Position numbers and translations under genes: made by a program | DNA from: Lacibacter sediminis | GTDB lineage: Bacteria > Bacteroidota > Bacteroidia > Chitinophagales > Chitinophagaceae | Direction of reading: 5' to 3' | Length of the DNA: 64,000 bases | Assembly: GCF_014168535.1 (NCBI RefSeq) | Contig: NZ_CP060007.1 | Location: 2,480,001 to 2,544,000, forward strand | In this document: piece by piece, positions 45,176 through 53,728 of the stretch | How positions within the stretch are numbered: position 1 is the first letter of the stretch | How the letters are laid out: each line of letters starts with the position of its first letter | The notes under the pieces: generated by a model | What the model was told of the DNA's origin: nothing | What the model saw: only the letters and a program-made list of their open reading frames with translations | Database searches by the model: none

Positions 45176-46270
45176 TTAACGTGCTACATCCAGGTATCGA
45201 ATCTGCTTTTTTCTAAAGGCAGGTGCTTTGGGATTAAAGTTATTATCAGTACCGAGTGTTAATAATCGTAATTGATTCTCATTTTTAGTAATATCATCAC
45301 CTGCTCTGTAGCCCAGCAAGCCCGATGCATTTGAAAAACTGATTGTTACATTACTGTAAACAGGAAGTGGATAGGGGTTACCGTTTTTGTCTTTAAACTC
45401 AAGCATAACAGTTACGTTGTTTATTTTCCATGCATCAGTAGCCCATGCATTGTTATCATAAGTAATGGCTAATGCAACCCCCTGTTGTTTGTAAAAACTG
45501 AGTCTGTTAAAATCACTGTACATGTCAGGTGTACTTACGGCAGGCTTAAGATTTAATTCAGTAGTAGAGTTTACTTTTAATTCCTCATTGATTTCGTATT
45601 TAAAGTAAAAATGGTCATTAAAATTAGCCGGCCCCGCATAGATGTTTACTTTTGAATTTTGTGCTTCTTTGTTATCATTACCTGTTTGAATGATTACTTT
45701 GGCTGATGTAAGAAAATAGTCTGAATTTCTGATGGCACGGGCAGTAACATTGGTGGTGGATGCATCATTCGATTTGTTCACATCCTGGTAAAGACGGTTA
45801 TCTGCATCTACAGATAGTCTTAGTTTGTAAGCAGCGTTTCTTACAAGGTCAGATCGTCTTACCACTAAAGTGCCTTGTACAGTTTCTGCGGAGTTGAGCC
45901 AGGTTTTGCCCAGGGCACTTGTATTTGTAATGCCCCCGCTTCCAACATAAGAATCATCAGGTCTGTAAAAAATGGCTTCTATTTTAAATTTCTGAAAGGC
46001 GATGTTTAAATTTTCAGTTCCTGAATTCAGGAAGGTGTAATAAATGGTATAAATATTTTCGTCAAAAGTGGAAATGTCTTCCACACGGTCAATACGTATA
46101 CCCATGTCTCTTCCCTGGGTGAGTTGTATTTGTGGTGCCGGATTTTTAATTACAGTATTGGTTGTTGTAACCGGTGTTGTAATTTTTTGCGTTTGTTCTT
46201 TAACAATAATTTGAGCCTGTGAAGCTGCACAGAATGTAAGTACAAGACAAATAAAGAAAATTCGTTTCAT
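45176..46270 (-). CDS. Exported protein of unknown function
   Basis: 364 aa; signal ends at AASQAQ, then a Thr/Gln-rich linker (TQKITTPVTTTNTVIKN). The body is beta-rich with repeated hydrophobic-aromatic strands (YTIYYTFLNSGTENLNI, HFYFKYEINEELKVN). No family recognised; possibly immunoglobulin-like domains as in CARDB proteins. Ends in RYLDVAR without a T9SS tail. Single gene, promoter unclear. Confidence 0.65.
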   Translation of the reverse strand: MKRIFFICLVLTFCAASQAQIIVKEQTQKITTPVTTTNTVIKNPAPQIQLTQGRDMGIRIDRVEDISTFDENIYTIYYTFLNSGTENLNIAFQKFKIEAIFYRPDDSYVGSGGITNTSALGKTWLNSAETVQGTLVVRRSDLVRNAAYKLRLSVDADNRLYQDVNKSNDASTTNVTARAIRNSDYFLTSAKVIIQTGNDNKEAQNSKVNIYAGPANFNDHFYFKYEINEELKVNSTTELNLKPAVSTPDMYSDFNRLSFYKQQGVALAITYDNNAWATDAWKINNVTVMLEFKDKNGNPYPLPVYSNVTISFSNASGLLGYRAGDDITKNENQLRLLTLGTDNNFNPKAPAFRKKQIRYLDVAR

Positions 46271-46571
46271 GTGGATGCTGTTTTATGAGCGTAAAGCTAA
46301 AACCGGGTTCCTGTTTAGCATATCCCTTTAAAAAGGGGTTTTTATTAATGAGTGGCATCCTCAATAATTATATTCAACTTACTATCCCTCTCTGGCGCAG
46401 GTGTTCCACCTCAGCGGCTTGGGTTCACCGAATTCTATCCGGCTTTTGTTGTTAACTTCAGCATCAGTAATTTTGTTGGGCTGCAGTTTCGGGCCGCCCG
46501 AACAATTTATACCGGCACAGCAACAAGCCCTGACCGTTGCCGGCAAGTGTAACAGTAACAACAACAAAACA
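46271..46571. repeat. Spacer holding repeat R2 and a GC-rich palindrome
   Basis: R2 (46386-46416, cctctctggcgcaggtgttc...) resembles R1. TTCGGGC-C-GCCCGAA palindrome at 46488-46502. The frame of the Crp gene stays open through this stretch but reads as non-protein. Confidence 0.5.
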
Positions 46572-47150
46572 ATGGAAAACATACTCTTTGACTTTATATC
46601 AAAATATATATCCCTTACAGAAGAGGAGAAGAACGCACTCGTTTCTTTGGACTTGTTTCGCACGGTAAAGAAAGGAACGATTTTACTAAAAGAAGGACAA
46701 AATTCAAACGAAAGTTATTTTGTTTTAAAAGGCTGTATCCGCACTTATTACATCATCGACGGTGAAGAAAAAACAACAGCCTTCTATACCGAAATGGATG
46801 CCTTAACACCTCATTGTGTTTTAACTAAAGCTCCTTCTGAATATTTCATCAGTTGTGTTGAAGACAGTATTCTTTCAGTTTCAAATGCTGATATGGAAGC
46901 AGAAATAAACAGCAAGTTTCCAAAGTTTGAAATGATGTGTGGAAAATTGTCGGAAGAATTGTTGGCCAAAGAACGAATCAATTTCGACGAGTTTAAGACC
47001 TCTTCTCCTGAACAACGATATTTAAATTTAATACAGAAAAGACCCGACCTTATTCAACGTGTTCCGCAACACCAATTGGCGAGCTATCTAGGTATCAAAC
47101 CTCAATCATTAAGCAGATTAAGAGCAAGAATTCTGGAAAATAGCAAGTAG
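46572..47150 (+). CDS. Crp/Fnr family transcriptional regulator
   Basis: 192 aa from ATG 46572 (MENILFDFISKYI); the open frame to 46401 is repeat DNA. N-terminal cyclic-nucleotide-binding-like barrel (VKKGTILLKEGQNSNESYFV, about 29-48; GEEKTTAFYTEMDAL) and a C-terminal HTH (VPQHQLASYLGIKPQSLSRL, about 165-184). No Cys cluster, so not an oxygen sensor of the FNR type. Next gene starts 79 bp later. The last about 21 codons are duplicated as a remnant at 49459. Confidence 0.9.
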   Translation: MENILFDFISKYISLTEEEKNALVSLDLFRTVKKGTILLKEGQNSNESYFVLKGCIRTYYIIDGEEKTTAFYTEMDALTPHCVLTKAPSEYFISCVEDSILSVSNADMEAEINSKFPKFEMMCGKLSEELLAKERINFDEFKTSSPEQRYLNLIQKRPDLIQRVPQHQLASYLGIKPQSLSRLRARILENSK

Positions 47151-47229
47151 TAACTTCATTTCTTAACTTAAGTGAACGGGTTATTGTATCCCGCCAATCC
47201 ACTTTTGCAGCATCATTTAAAAAAAAGAT

Positions 47230-47850
47230 ATGCAAAAGAAAATTTTATGGATTGGACTTGTCTTAGTATTGGCAAGCAGCTTGCACGTGAATGCACAAAA
47301 TGACAAAAAGGACAGTACTTATAAGAGGTGGTTCGTTGGCAGTACGCTGTATTTATTGGGTAATTTTGATAAAGTAAATAACCCTGAGTATGTACAACTG
47401 AATGTTGGATATCGAATAACACCCAAAGATGTTGTTTCCTTTCGATTTAAGAGATCTGTTTACGCATGGCCAATAGGTATCCCTTTTGGATCATCATCAT
47501 TTGATGCGCCCGGAGAAAATTATCCCGGGCATGCACGCATACTTGCACCTACATTAGGATACCAGCGGTTTTGGTGGAAAGGAGCTTATACATCCGTTCA
47601 GGCGTTGAATGCTTTTGAAAAATATATGGATGAGAATAAAAAAAAGATTGGAAACGGATACACGTTATATCTGGACTTCTATTTGGGTTACCAGTTTAAG
47701 TTTTTTAAAAACCGTTTCTTTTTTGAACCGGCTATAGGATGTAGTTATTGGCCGGTACGAACGAATGTTCCGGAATCTTTTAAATCAGTAGAAAAAAAAT
47801 GGCCGAACTACTTTATTCAACCCGGGCTTGATCTTGGGTTTAATTTTTAA
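47230..47850 (+). CDS. Outer-membrane barrel protein, paralogue 1
   Basis: 206 aa; signal ends at HVNAQ. Beta-rich, aromatic (STYKRWFVGSTLYLLGNF, QLNVGYRITPKDVVSF, FYLGYQFKFFKNRFFFEPA) and ending in PGLDLGFNF with terminal Phe as barrel proteins do. Family not recognised. Strong paralogue of 49609-50232. Its leader contains CCACTTTTGCAGCATCATTT, matching the paralogue's promoter region. Confidence 0.75.
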   Translation: MQKKILWIGLVLVLASSLHVNAQNDKKDSTYKRWFVGSTLYLLGNFDKVNNPEYVQLNVGYRITPKDVVSFRFKRSVYAWPIGIPFGSSSFDAPGENYPGHARILAPTLGYQRFWWKGAYTSVQALNAFEKYMDENKKKIGNGYTLYLDFYLGYQFKFFKNRFFFEPAIGCSYWPVRTNVPESFKSVEKKWPNYFIQPGLDLGFNF

Positions 47851-47864
47851 ACCTGCTATGATAT

Positions 47865-48794
47865 ATGAAAGCCGTTATCTGCACGCAATATGGTTCTCCT
47901 GATGTTTTGCAAATTCAGGAAGTTTCTAAGCCCATACCCAAAGACAGGGAAATTCTTGTCAAAATAGTTGCTACTGCGGTCAACTCCGGAGATGTAAGGG
48001 TAAGAAGCCTTGATGTTAAGGGATTTCTGAAAGTCCTAATGCGATTGGTGTTAGGTATTTCAAAACCAAGGAAACCCATTTTAGGAACTGTATTTTCAGG
48101 TGTTGTTGAAACTGTTGGAAGCAACGTTTCCAAATTTAAAGTTGCTGATAAAGTATTCGGTATGACAGGTTTTAAATTCGGAACTCATGCAGAGTATATT
48201 GCAGTTGATCAAAACAGCAACGTCATTGAAATGCCTTATAATGCTTCATTCGAAGAAGCAGCAGCTATCATTTTTGGTGGACAAACAGCCATTTACTTTT
48301 TAGATAAAGCAAGAATAGCCGAAAAGCCAAACAAAAAACTCCTCATTATCGGTGCAACTGGTTCAGTAGGGACAGCAGCAATCCAGATAGCAAAATATTA
48401 CAATGTTGATATAACCGCAGTCTGCAGTTCCGAAGGACAAAAACTTGTTAATGAATTAGGAGTTAAAAACGTTATCCTTTACGACAAAGAAGACTTTACT
48501 AAACAAACAGAAAAGTTTGATATCATTTTTGATGCAGTTGGTAAATCCAACAGAAAACAATGTGAAAAACTCCTGAACGAAAATGGAGTTTATAAGAGTG
48601 TAAGTTCTGTAAATGCTTCGGAAAACATTCAACAATTACAGCTATTAAAAGAGTTGTTTGAAAAAGGAGCATTTAAGGCGGTAATTGACAAGACGTTTCA
48701 AATGGACGAAATAATAGAAGCACATAGATATGTTGACACGGGAAGAAAAAAAGGTAATGTAGCGCTGAGAATTAGCAAGTGCCAAGAGCACTAG
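47865..48794 (+). CDS. MDR-family NAD(P)-dependent oxidoreductase (quinone reductase-like)
   Basis: 309 aa, medium-chain dehydrogenase without structural zinc loop. MKAVICTQYGSPDVLQIQEV start, AVNSGDVRVRS, GTVFSGVVETVGSNVSKFKV, and the cofactor motif GATGSVGTAAIQIAKY (about 164-179). It reduces quinones or enones with NAD(P)H. Of ten Arg codons nine are AGA/AGG and one CGA, unlike neighbours that use CGT/CGC freely, so it may be recently acquired. It starts 14 bp after the barrel gene. Confidence 0.9.
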   Translation: MKAVICTQYGSPDVLQIQEVSKPIPKDREILVKIVATAVNSGDVRVRSLDVKGFLKVLMRLVLGISKPRKPILGTVFSGVVETVGSNVSKFKVADKVFGMTGFKFGTHAEYIAVDQNSNVIEMPYNASFEEAAAIIFGGQTAIYFLDKARIAEKPNKKLLIIGATGSVGTAAIQIAKYYNVDITAVCSSEGQKLVNELGVKNVILYDKEDFTKQTEKFDIIFDAVGKSNRKQCEKLLNENGVYKSVSSVNASENIQQLQLLKELFEKGAFKAVIDKTFQMDEIIEAHRYVDTGRKKGNVALRISKCQEH

Positions 48795-48945
48795 CCACTT
48801 TGCTGTACTCACTCCTATACGACCTGACCTAATTCTACGGGCAGCACAGTATCAATTAGTGAGTGGTGGGTAACAGTGAGACATTGCTATCGTTAATAAT
48901 AATTATTAAAAGAAAAATAATACAGAAAGTACGGAAACAGATTTT

Positions 48946-49311
48946 ATGATTGACAAAGGCCAAATACTAAAACTGGAAGATGAACTTTTAAAAGCAATTC
49001 AATCAAGTGACATTGCCACCCTTGACAAATTACTTCACCCCGACCTGCTTTTCATTTTACCTAACGGACAGACGATAACTAAAGAAATGGATTTGGCTTC
49101 CCACCGTTCAGGGGCAATGGTAGTTGAAGAGTTGAGCCCGACGATAGAACAAATTAATCTGATTGAAAGCACAGCAATAGTTATTGTTGTTTACGAAACA
49201 AAAGGAAAAATGCTGGGGAAACCCATTCAGGGAAGGTTCAGATATATAAGAATTTGGAACTCATTCGACGGAAATTTGAAAGTAATTGGTGGAAGCTGCA
49301 TTCAACTATAG
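48946..49311 (+). CDS. NTF2-like / DUF4440 protein
   Basis: 121 aa. LKLEDELLKAIQSSDIATLD, LLHPDLLFILPNGQTITKEM and YIRIWNSFDGNLKVIGGSC fit the SnoaL/DUF4440 cone-shaped fold. May bind a small ligand or act as an isomerase-like enzyme; no catalytic residues assigned. Single gene in the duplicated block. Confidence 0.8.
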   Translation: MIDKGQILKLEDELLKAIQSSDIATLDKLLHPDLLFILPNGQTITKEMDLASHRSGAMVVEELSPTIEQINLIESTAIVIVVYETKGKMLGKPIQGRFRYIRIWNSFDGNLKVIGGSCIQL

Positions 49312-49458
49312 AAATTGGAAACCCAGATTGAGTGACATGCCACAGCACACAACAAAATGTTTACGTAATGGTGAGGTGTAGTTCTTTTTTTACGCTCAAA
49401 TTTGGTGTCGTGTCAGTGACCAACTTCGAAATTGCATTACCTCGGAAACAATAACGTT

Positions 49459-49521
49459 ATATCAGGTTCAAAACAACCATCACTAAGTAGATTAAGTGCA
49501 GGTATTTTTGAAAAGAGCTAA
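49459..49521 (+). pseudogene. 3'-end remnant of a Crp/Fnr regulator gene
   Basis: The 21 codons before TAA 49519 read KQPSLSRLSAGIFEKS, matching the end of the intact gene at 47090-47150 (KPQSLSRLRARILENSK). Downstream identity continues (aacttcatttcttaactt, aagtgaacgg) into the second barrel gene, so the unit 'regulator 3' end + barrel gene' was duplicated. No HTH or effector domain remains. Confidence 0.75.
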
Positions 49522-49573
49522 GCGTAACTTCATTTCTTAACTTAAGTGAACGGATTTAAGGAAGACGCCAATC

Positions 49574-49581
49574 TAGTTTTG
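49574..49581 (+). promoter_or_regulatory. -7 box of barrel paralogue 2
   Basis: TAGTTTTG, 27 bp upstream of ATG 49609. The first paralogue has CACTTTTG at the same place, so its promoter may be weaker. Confidence 0.4.
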
Positions 49582-49608
49582 CAGCATCATTTTAAATTAA
49601 GAAAAGAT

Positions 49609-50232
49609 ATGCAAAAGAAAATTTTATGGATTGGACTTGCCTTATCATTGGCAAGCAGTTTACAGGTGAACGCACAATATGCAAAAACAGACAGCACTTA
49701 CAAAAAGTGGTTCGTTGGCAGCACGTTGTTTTTATTAGGTAATTTTTCTTCTACAAATCCTCCCGGCTTTGCTCAACTCAATGTTGGCTATCGGATTACG
49801 GGAAAGGATGTTGTTTCACTTGAACTGATAACCTGGAAACATGCATGGCCTCTTGGTATTAACCCATTTTATAATAAGGCATACGGAACACCTGAAGAGA
49901 AATTTCCCGGTTACATAAGAGAATATGGAATTGGCCTGGCTTATCAAAGGTATGTTTGGAAAGGTCTTTATGCAGCAGTACATGCAATGCCTATGTGGCA
50001 AACATTTAAGAATGAAAGTGGTGATAAGGTGGGTGATGGGTTCATTATATTCAATACCTATCGGGTTGGCTATCACGTTAAACTCTTGAAGGATCGGTTT
50101 TTTATAGAACCATCTCTTGGGGTTGCTGGTCGTCCTGTTCAAACAAAAATGCCTGCTGGATTTAAAGAAAAAGATGACAAGTGGCCAAAATGGACGCCTG
50201 AACCAGGCCTGCATTTCGGGTTTAATTTTTAG
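49609..50232 (+). CDS. Outer-membrane barrel protein, paralogue 2
   Basis: 207 aa from ATG 49609 (MQKKILWIGLALSLASSLQ); the frame to 49546 is the duplicated leader. Near-identical signal peptide and start to the 47230 protein (KWFVGSTLFLLGNF, QLNVGYRITGKDVVSLE), more divergent middle, and the same end (PEPGLHFGFNF). Family unknown. Followed by GC-rich element copy C. Confidence 0.75.
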   Translation: MQKKILWIGLALSLASSLQVNAQYAKTDSTYKKWFVGSTLFLLGNFSSTNPPGFAQLNVGYRITGKDVVSLELITWKHAWPLGINPFYNKAYGTPEEKFPGYIREYGIGLAYQRYVWKGLYAAVHAMPMWQTFKNESGDKVGDGFIIFNTYRVGYHVKLLKDRFFIEPSLGVAGRPVQTKMPAGFKEKDDKWPKWTPEPGLHFGFNF

Positions 50233-50260
50233 TGGATCATTTATGAATACACGTTCGTCG

Positions 50261-50316
50261 GCCCGGGGTCTGCTGTTAACCGACCCCGGGATTCAGAATA
50301 AATAAATCCCGGGGTC
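50261..50316. repeat. GC-rich dispersed element, copy C (complete)
   Basis: Three arms: CCCGGGGTC (50262-50270), GACCCCGGG (50282-50290), CCCGGGGTC (50308-50316). The central arm can pair left (9 bp, 11-nt loop) or right (12 bp with ATT/AAT, 11-nt loop), so two hairpins are mutually exclusive. Confidence 0.75.
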
Positions 50317-50476
50317 CACAGCTTGAGACCTCAGCGGACAAAAATTTCCTATCTTTCTGCAAAGCAAACCAATGCCCGAAAGTCTGAATTGGGTTCGCAT
50401 CGTTAACCAATTGGCGAAATCCGGAATCAGATAATTCATCGTAAAACAGCAAATCTGATTAAAACCATCTGCCTGC
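50317..50476. repeat. Spacer holding repeat R3
   Basis: gagacctcagcgga (50325-50338) then aaaatttcctatctttc..aaagc (to 50364), related to R1. TATCTTTC in it is a near -7 box, so part of the similarity may be a promoter. Confidence 0.45.
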
Positions 50477-51106
50477 ATGAGAAAAAACTACTTTTTCATT
50501 ACAAGTGTATTGCTGCTTTTTCTTTCGCTCTTTGCATTTTCTGACAATTTATTTTATGATGTAAAACAAGACAGTAACAGCGATCCCAAGTTTATTATTC
50601 ACGGATTATTCTTTCTCGCCTGGTTTGTGCTTCTTGTTGTTCAAACAGGGTATATCCGGAAAGGCAACTACAAAGCTCATCGCACATTAGGTGTAACGGG
50701 CATGTTGGTTGGCCTTGGCGTTGTTATAAGTACCTTCTATGTTTTTGTTGCAGTGTATAAAGGTTGGGATGCAATGCCTGGCTATGTAAAAGCCAACCGG
50801 TTCTTTACCACAACTTTTACATTACTTCTACTGCTGGCTTATTTACAACGCAAAAATGGGGTAAAGCATAAACGTTATATCTATGTGGGCACGCTGTATG
50901 TATTGGGCCCCGTGCTCGATCGTGTGGCGGGCAAGCTGGGTGTAGTAAATGAACTGAGCTTTATCATGTTTGAAGCTGTTGTATGGAATACACTATTTGT
51001 TTCCCTTTTTGTATATGACTGGTACACACTCAGGAAATTTCACCCCATCAGTTATGTTGGATTTATCTGGTTTTATATTGTTTGGGTGTTGTCTGAATTT
51101 ATTTAG
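50477..51106 (+). CDS. Polytopic membrane protein, HG..W/HR type
   Basis: 209 aa, about six membrane helices. KFIIHGLFFLAWFVLLVVQT and KAHRTLGVTGMLVGLGVV give a His-rich pattern shared with the convergent neighbour at 51232. The two look like distant paralogues. The pattern is reminiscent of DUF420/cytochrome-b-like small membrane proteins, but I cannot name a family. Confidence 0.75.
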   Translation: MRKNYFFITSVLLLFLSLFAFSDNLFYDVKQDSNSDPKFIIHGLFFLAWFVLLVVQTGYIRKGNYKAHRTLGVTGMLVGLGVVISTFYVFVAVYKGWDAMPGYVKANRFFTTTFTLLLLLAYLQRKNGVKHKRYIYVGTLYVLGPVLDRVAGKLGVVNELSFIMFEAVVWNTLFVSLFVYDWYTLRKFHPISYVGFIWFYIVWVLSEFI

Positions 51107-51111
51107 AATGA

Positions 51112-51156
51112 CCTTCGGTCTGCCCGGAGTCAGACGTTAACCAACCCCGGTATTAC
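51112..51156. repeat. GC-rich dispersed element, copy D (degenerate)
   Basis: ccttcggtctgcccggagtc..gttaaccaaccccgg, just after the membrane-protein gene. It shares the ccttcgg start with copy E. Confidence 0.5.
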
Positions 51157-51231
51157 GAAACCAATTCATAACAACTAATTGATAACAACTACTTACAATG
51201 AATAAAATAAGTTCTTGATCAAAAAACTACA

Positions 51232-51939
51232 TCAATAATATAACAACGCCGCATAGTTTTTCGCAAAGCTTTGCCAGAGTGCAGTATCACGTAATTGCCA
51301 GAGTACAGAGCCAGCCAGTAATACCAGGAAAACGGTTAGGAAGGGCTTGTAGTTTTTCTTTCTGTACACATCAACACCTAATAACACACCCACGATCACA
51401 AGGTCGAGTGCATCAGTAATGGTTATAGCATCGCCTAAGCTCATTCCAAAAGCGGAACCAAGTCCCCGCCCAACGCCGGGACCAATAGCAAGGATGCCGG
51501 TGGCGATCATATAACGCATATGTGAGTCGGGTCTTTTGCGGGTGATCATGGCGAGGCTCCAGAAAATGGCAAAGGATAAAAAGCCCCGCATATCAAGTAC
51601 AATGAACGTAAGATTTTCATGCTCAGGTACGTTGGCAGCAATGCCTCTGAAATAACCTCCTCTACCAATGAGGAACAGCGAAATAACAATGAGCGGCCCC
51701 AGCACCCAGGAAACTTTTCCGATGGTTCTGTGCAGTTTGGCCCTGCCTGTTTGTATGAGCAAAGGTTGTGCGATCAGTAACAGCATCCACGTCATAAGCA
51801 ATGCCCCGTGAACATGAATGAGCGGCGTTGCATTTTTAAAATGCGGGAACTGGCTGGTGTAGGTTTGATAGAAACCCCACTGTACGCCAATTAAAATCAG
51901 GAAGATGAAAATGGACGTGTTGAGATAAACTCTTTGCAT
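51232..51939 (-). CDS. Polytopic membrane protein, paralogue of the 50.5-kb gene
   Basis: 235 aa, six to seven membrane helices. LIHVHGALLMTWMLLLIAQP, AKLHRTIGKVSWVLGPLIVI and RYMIATGILAIGPGVGRGLG line up with the HG..W, HR..G and GP-DR segments of the gene at 50477. Conserved His in neighbouring helices could bind haem, but this is not shown. Convergent with its paralogue. Confidence 0.75.
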   Translation of the reverse strand: MQRVYLNTSIFIFLILIGVQWGFYQTYTSQFPHFKNATPLIHVHGALLMTWMLLLIAQPLLIQTGRAKLHRTIGKVSWVLGPLIVISLFLIGRGGYFRGIAANVPEHENLTFIVLDMRGFLSFAIFWSLAMITRKRPDSHMRYMIATGILAIGPGVGRGLGSAFGMSLGDAITITDALDLVIVGVLLGVDVYRKKNYKPFLTVFLVLLAGSVLWQLRDTALWQSFAKNYAALLYY

Positions 51940-52224
51940 GGAATGTTTTTTTTGATGTGTGAAGATTGGGTAAGTTGAAACTACCTCTTTGCTTTAACAT
52001 TTGCAAGCACTGTTCTTTCCTTGGTCAGGTAGTTTGCCTTTGCCAAATCCAGGCATTAGTATATTTTCTCCTGTAGTTGTATATTTCATCTGCAGTTTGC
52101 GCAGCAATTAAGAACGAAGTGCCGGTGAAAGAACATAATAAAACCATCGCCTAAATAATGTTGAGCAATTTGCAGATCACAACCTGTGGAGATGAACATC
52201 TTCAAATGATCAAAACAGCATACG

Positions 52225-52776
52225 ATGAAAAAACTCATTGCAGCAATGAATATGACGCTTGACGGTTTTTGCGATCACACAACTATGATGGCAGATGATG
52301 AAATACATGAACATTACCGTGAGCTGCTAAATAACGCAGGTGCCGTTTTATATGGACGAATCACTTATCAGCTGATGCAGTTCTGGCAAACAATTCTTGA
52401 AAATCCCACCGGCAACAAAGCAATGGATGAATTTGCAACAGCAATGGATAATGTTACCAAGATCGTTTATTCCCGAACGCTTCAACAGGTTGACTGGAGA
52501 AATACGATCTTGAAAAACGAACTCATAAAAGAAGAAATTTCAGAATTGAAACAGCAAACAGGTAAAGATCTTTATGTGGGCAGCCCGGGTTTAATTGCCA
52601 CACTCACACAACTTCAGTTGATTGATGAATACCAAATTAGCGTTCATCCAACCGTTGCAGGAAGCGGCCTGGTCTTATTTAAAAACATCAGCGAACGGGT
52701 TGATCTAAAGCTGCTCAAAACAAAAACATTTGGTTGCGGTGCAATTCTTCTGTATTACCAAACGATCAAAAAATAA
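52225..52776 (+). CDS. Dihydrofolate reductase-like protein (RibD C-terminal family)
   Basis: 183 aa. AMNMTLDGFCDHTTM at the start, YGRITYQLMQFW, KIVYSRTLQQVDWRNT and KDLYVGSPGLIATLTQLQLI match the RibD-C/YwjB-like reductase group. These bind NADPH; substrate unknown. A second member is at 57782. Confidence 0.88.
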   Translation: MKKLIAAMNMTLDGFCDHTTMMADDEIHEHYRELLNNAGAVLYGRITYQLMQFWQTILENPTGNKAMDEFATAMDNVTKIVYSRTLQQVDWRNTILKNELIKEEISELKQQTGKDLYVGSPGLIATLTQLQLIDEYQISVHPTVAGSGLVLFKNISERVDLKLLKTKTFGCGAILLYYQTIKK

Positions 52777-52796
52777 AGTAACTGCAAACATTATTC

Positions 52797-53195
52797 ATGC
52801 GTAATATTATCAGCCAACTTATACAAAAGCCAAAAACGCTTTTTCTTGTTGATGGAATAGGTGCATTCATTACTGCATTCCTGCTGTTTGCAGTTCTGCG
52901 AACATTCAACGAATATGTTGGATTGCCTGCAACAACGTTGACATATCTCTCTGCAGTTGCAGCCGGGTTCTGTATTTATTCCATCAGTTGTTTTTTTGTG
53001 GTGAAAGAAAACTGGCAGCACTACCTGAGATTCATCAGCATTGCCAATTTACTTTATTGTTGTGTAACGATCGGGCTTGTGGTTTATCATTACCCAACTG
53101 TTACAATGTTGGGTATTGCCTATTTTTCAGGGGAGATCATTGTTATTTGCGCACTCGTTTCCATTGAACTGAAAGCTTTGCGAAAGAGGAACTAG
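52797..53195 (+). CDS. Small four-TM membrane protein
   Basis: 132 aa, 20 bp after the reductase gene on the same strand. Four hydrophobic spans (about 16-35, 48-66, 76-96, 102-123). YYHYPTVTMLGIAYFSGEI-like last loop. Not recognised with certainty. Confidence 0.72.
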   Translation: MRNIISQLIQKPKTLFLVDGIGAFITAFLLFAVLRTFNEYVGLPATTLTYLSAVAAGFCIYSISCFFVVKENWQHYLRFISIANLLYCCVTIGLVVYHYPTVTMLGIAYFSGEIIVICALVSIELKALRKRN

Positions 53196-53259
53196 CCGGG
53201 TTGCCATCATTCTTACTGTCAGCTTAATTTAATAATTTCAATAACGGTAATGAACTTAT

Positions 53260-53673
53260 ATGAGCAAAACAGAAATCAAAGGTATTGCGCCATTCTTTAT
53301 TGTAAAGAATGTTCCTGCTGCACTGAAGTTTTACCAGGATAAATTCGGCTTTGAGATCACGTTTCAGGGACCAGGTGAAGATGATATTTTCTTTGGCATT
53401 GTACAGCGGGGAGCCGCCATGATCATGATGAAGGATATTGGTGTTGATCCCATACCTAATTACACAAGAGATATTCAACAAGGCATTGCCCGTTGGGATG
53501 CATACCTGTATGTTCCCGATCCCGATGCACTGGCAGCAGAATTCTCTTCACGCAATGTTGAGTTCTTTCAACCAATCAGTAACAACGATGATGGTTTGCG
53601 TGGATTTGAAGTGAAGGATGTGGATGGGTATCTGTTGTATTTTGGATGTCCGCATAACAAGCGTGAAGAGTAA
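53260..53673 (+). CDS. VOC / glyoxalase-like protein
   Basis: 137 aa. PFFIVKNVPAALKFYQDKFG (about 11-30), FFGIVQRGAAMIMMKDIG, YLYVPDPDALAAEFSSRNVE and FEVKDVDGYLLYFGCPH give the two beta-alpha-beta-beta-beta modules of a bleomycin-resistance/glyoxalase protein. The HxD..E set is incomplete, so enzyme versus binder is open. Confidence 0.87.
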   Translation: MSKTEIKGIAPFFIVKNVPAALKFYQDKFGFEITFQGPGEDDIFFGIVQRGAAMIMMKDIGVDPIPNYTRDIQQGIARWDAYLYVPDPDALAAEFSSRNVEFFQPISNNDDGLRGFEVKDVDGYLLYFGCPHNKREE

Positions 53674-53728
53674 TAACATTGACAAAATTATATAACAACC
53701 TTATCAACAGCCTTTCTTACATTCGGGT

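Noticed and set aside
46401..46571. N-terminal extension of the Crp/Fnr protein
   Set aside because: Reading runs through repeat R2 and a palindrome; the conserved protein starts at 46572.
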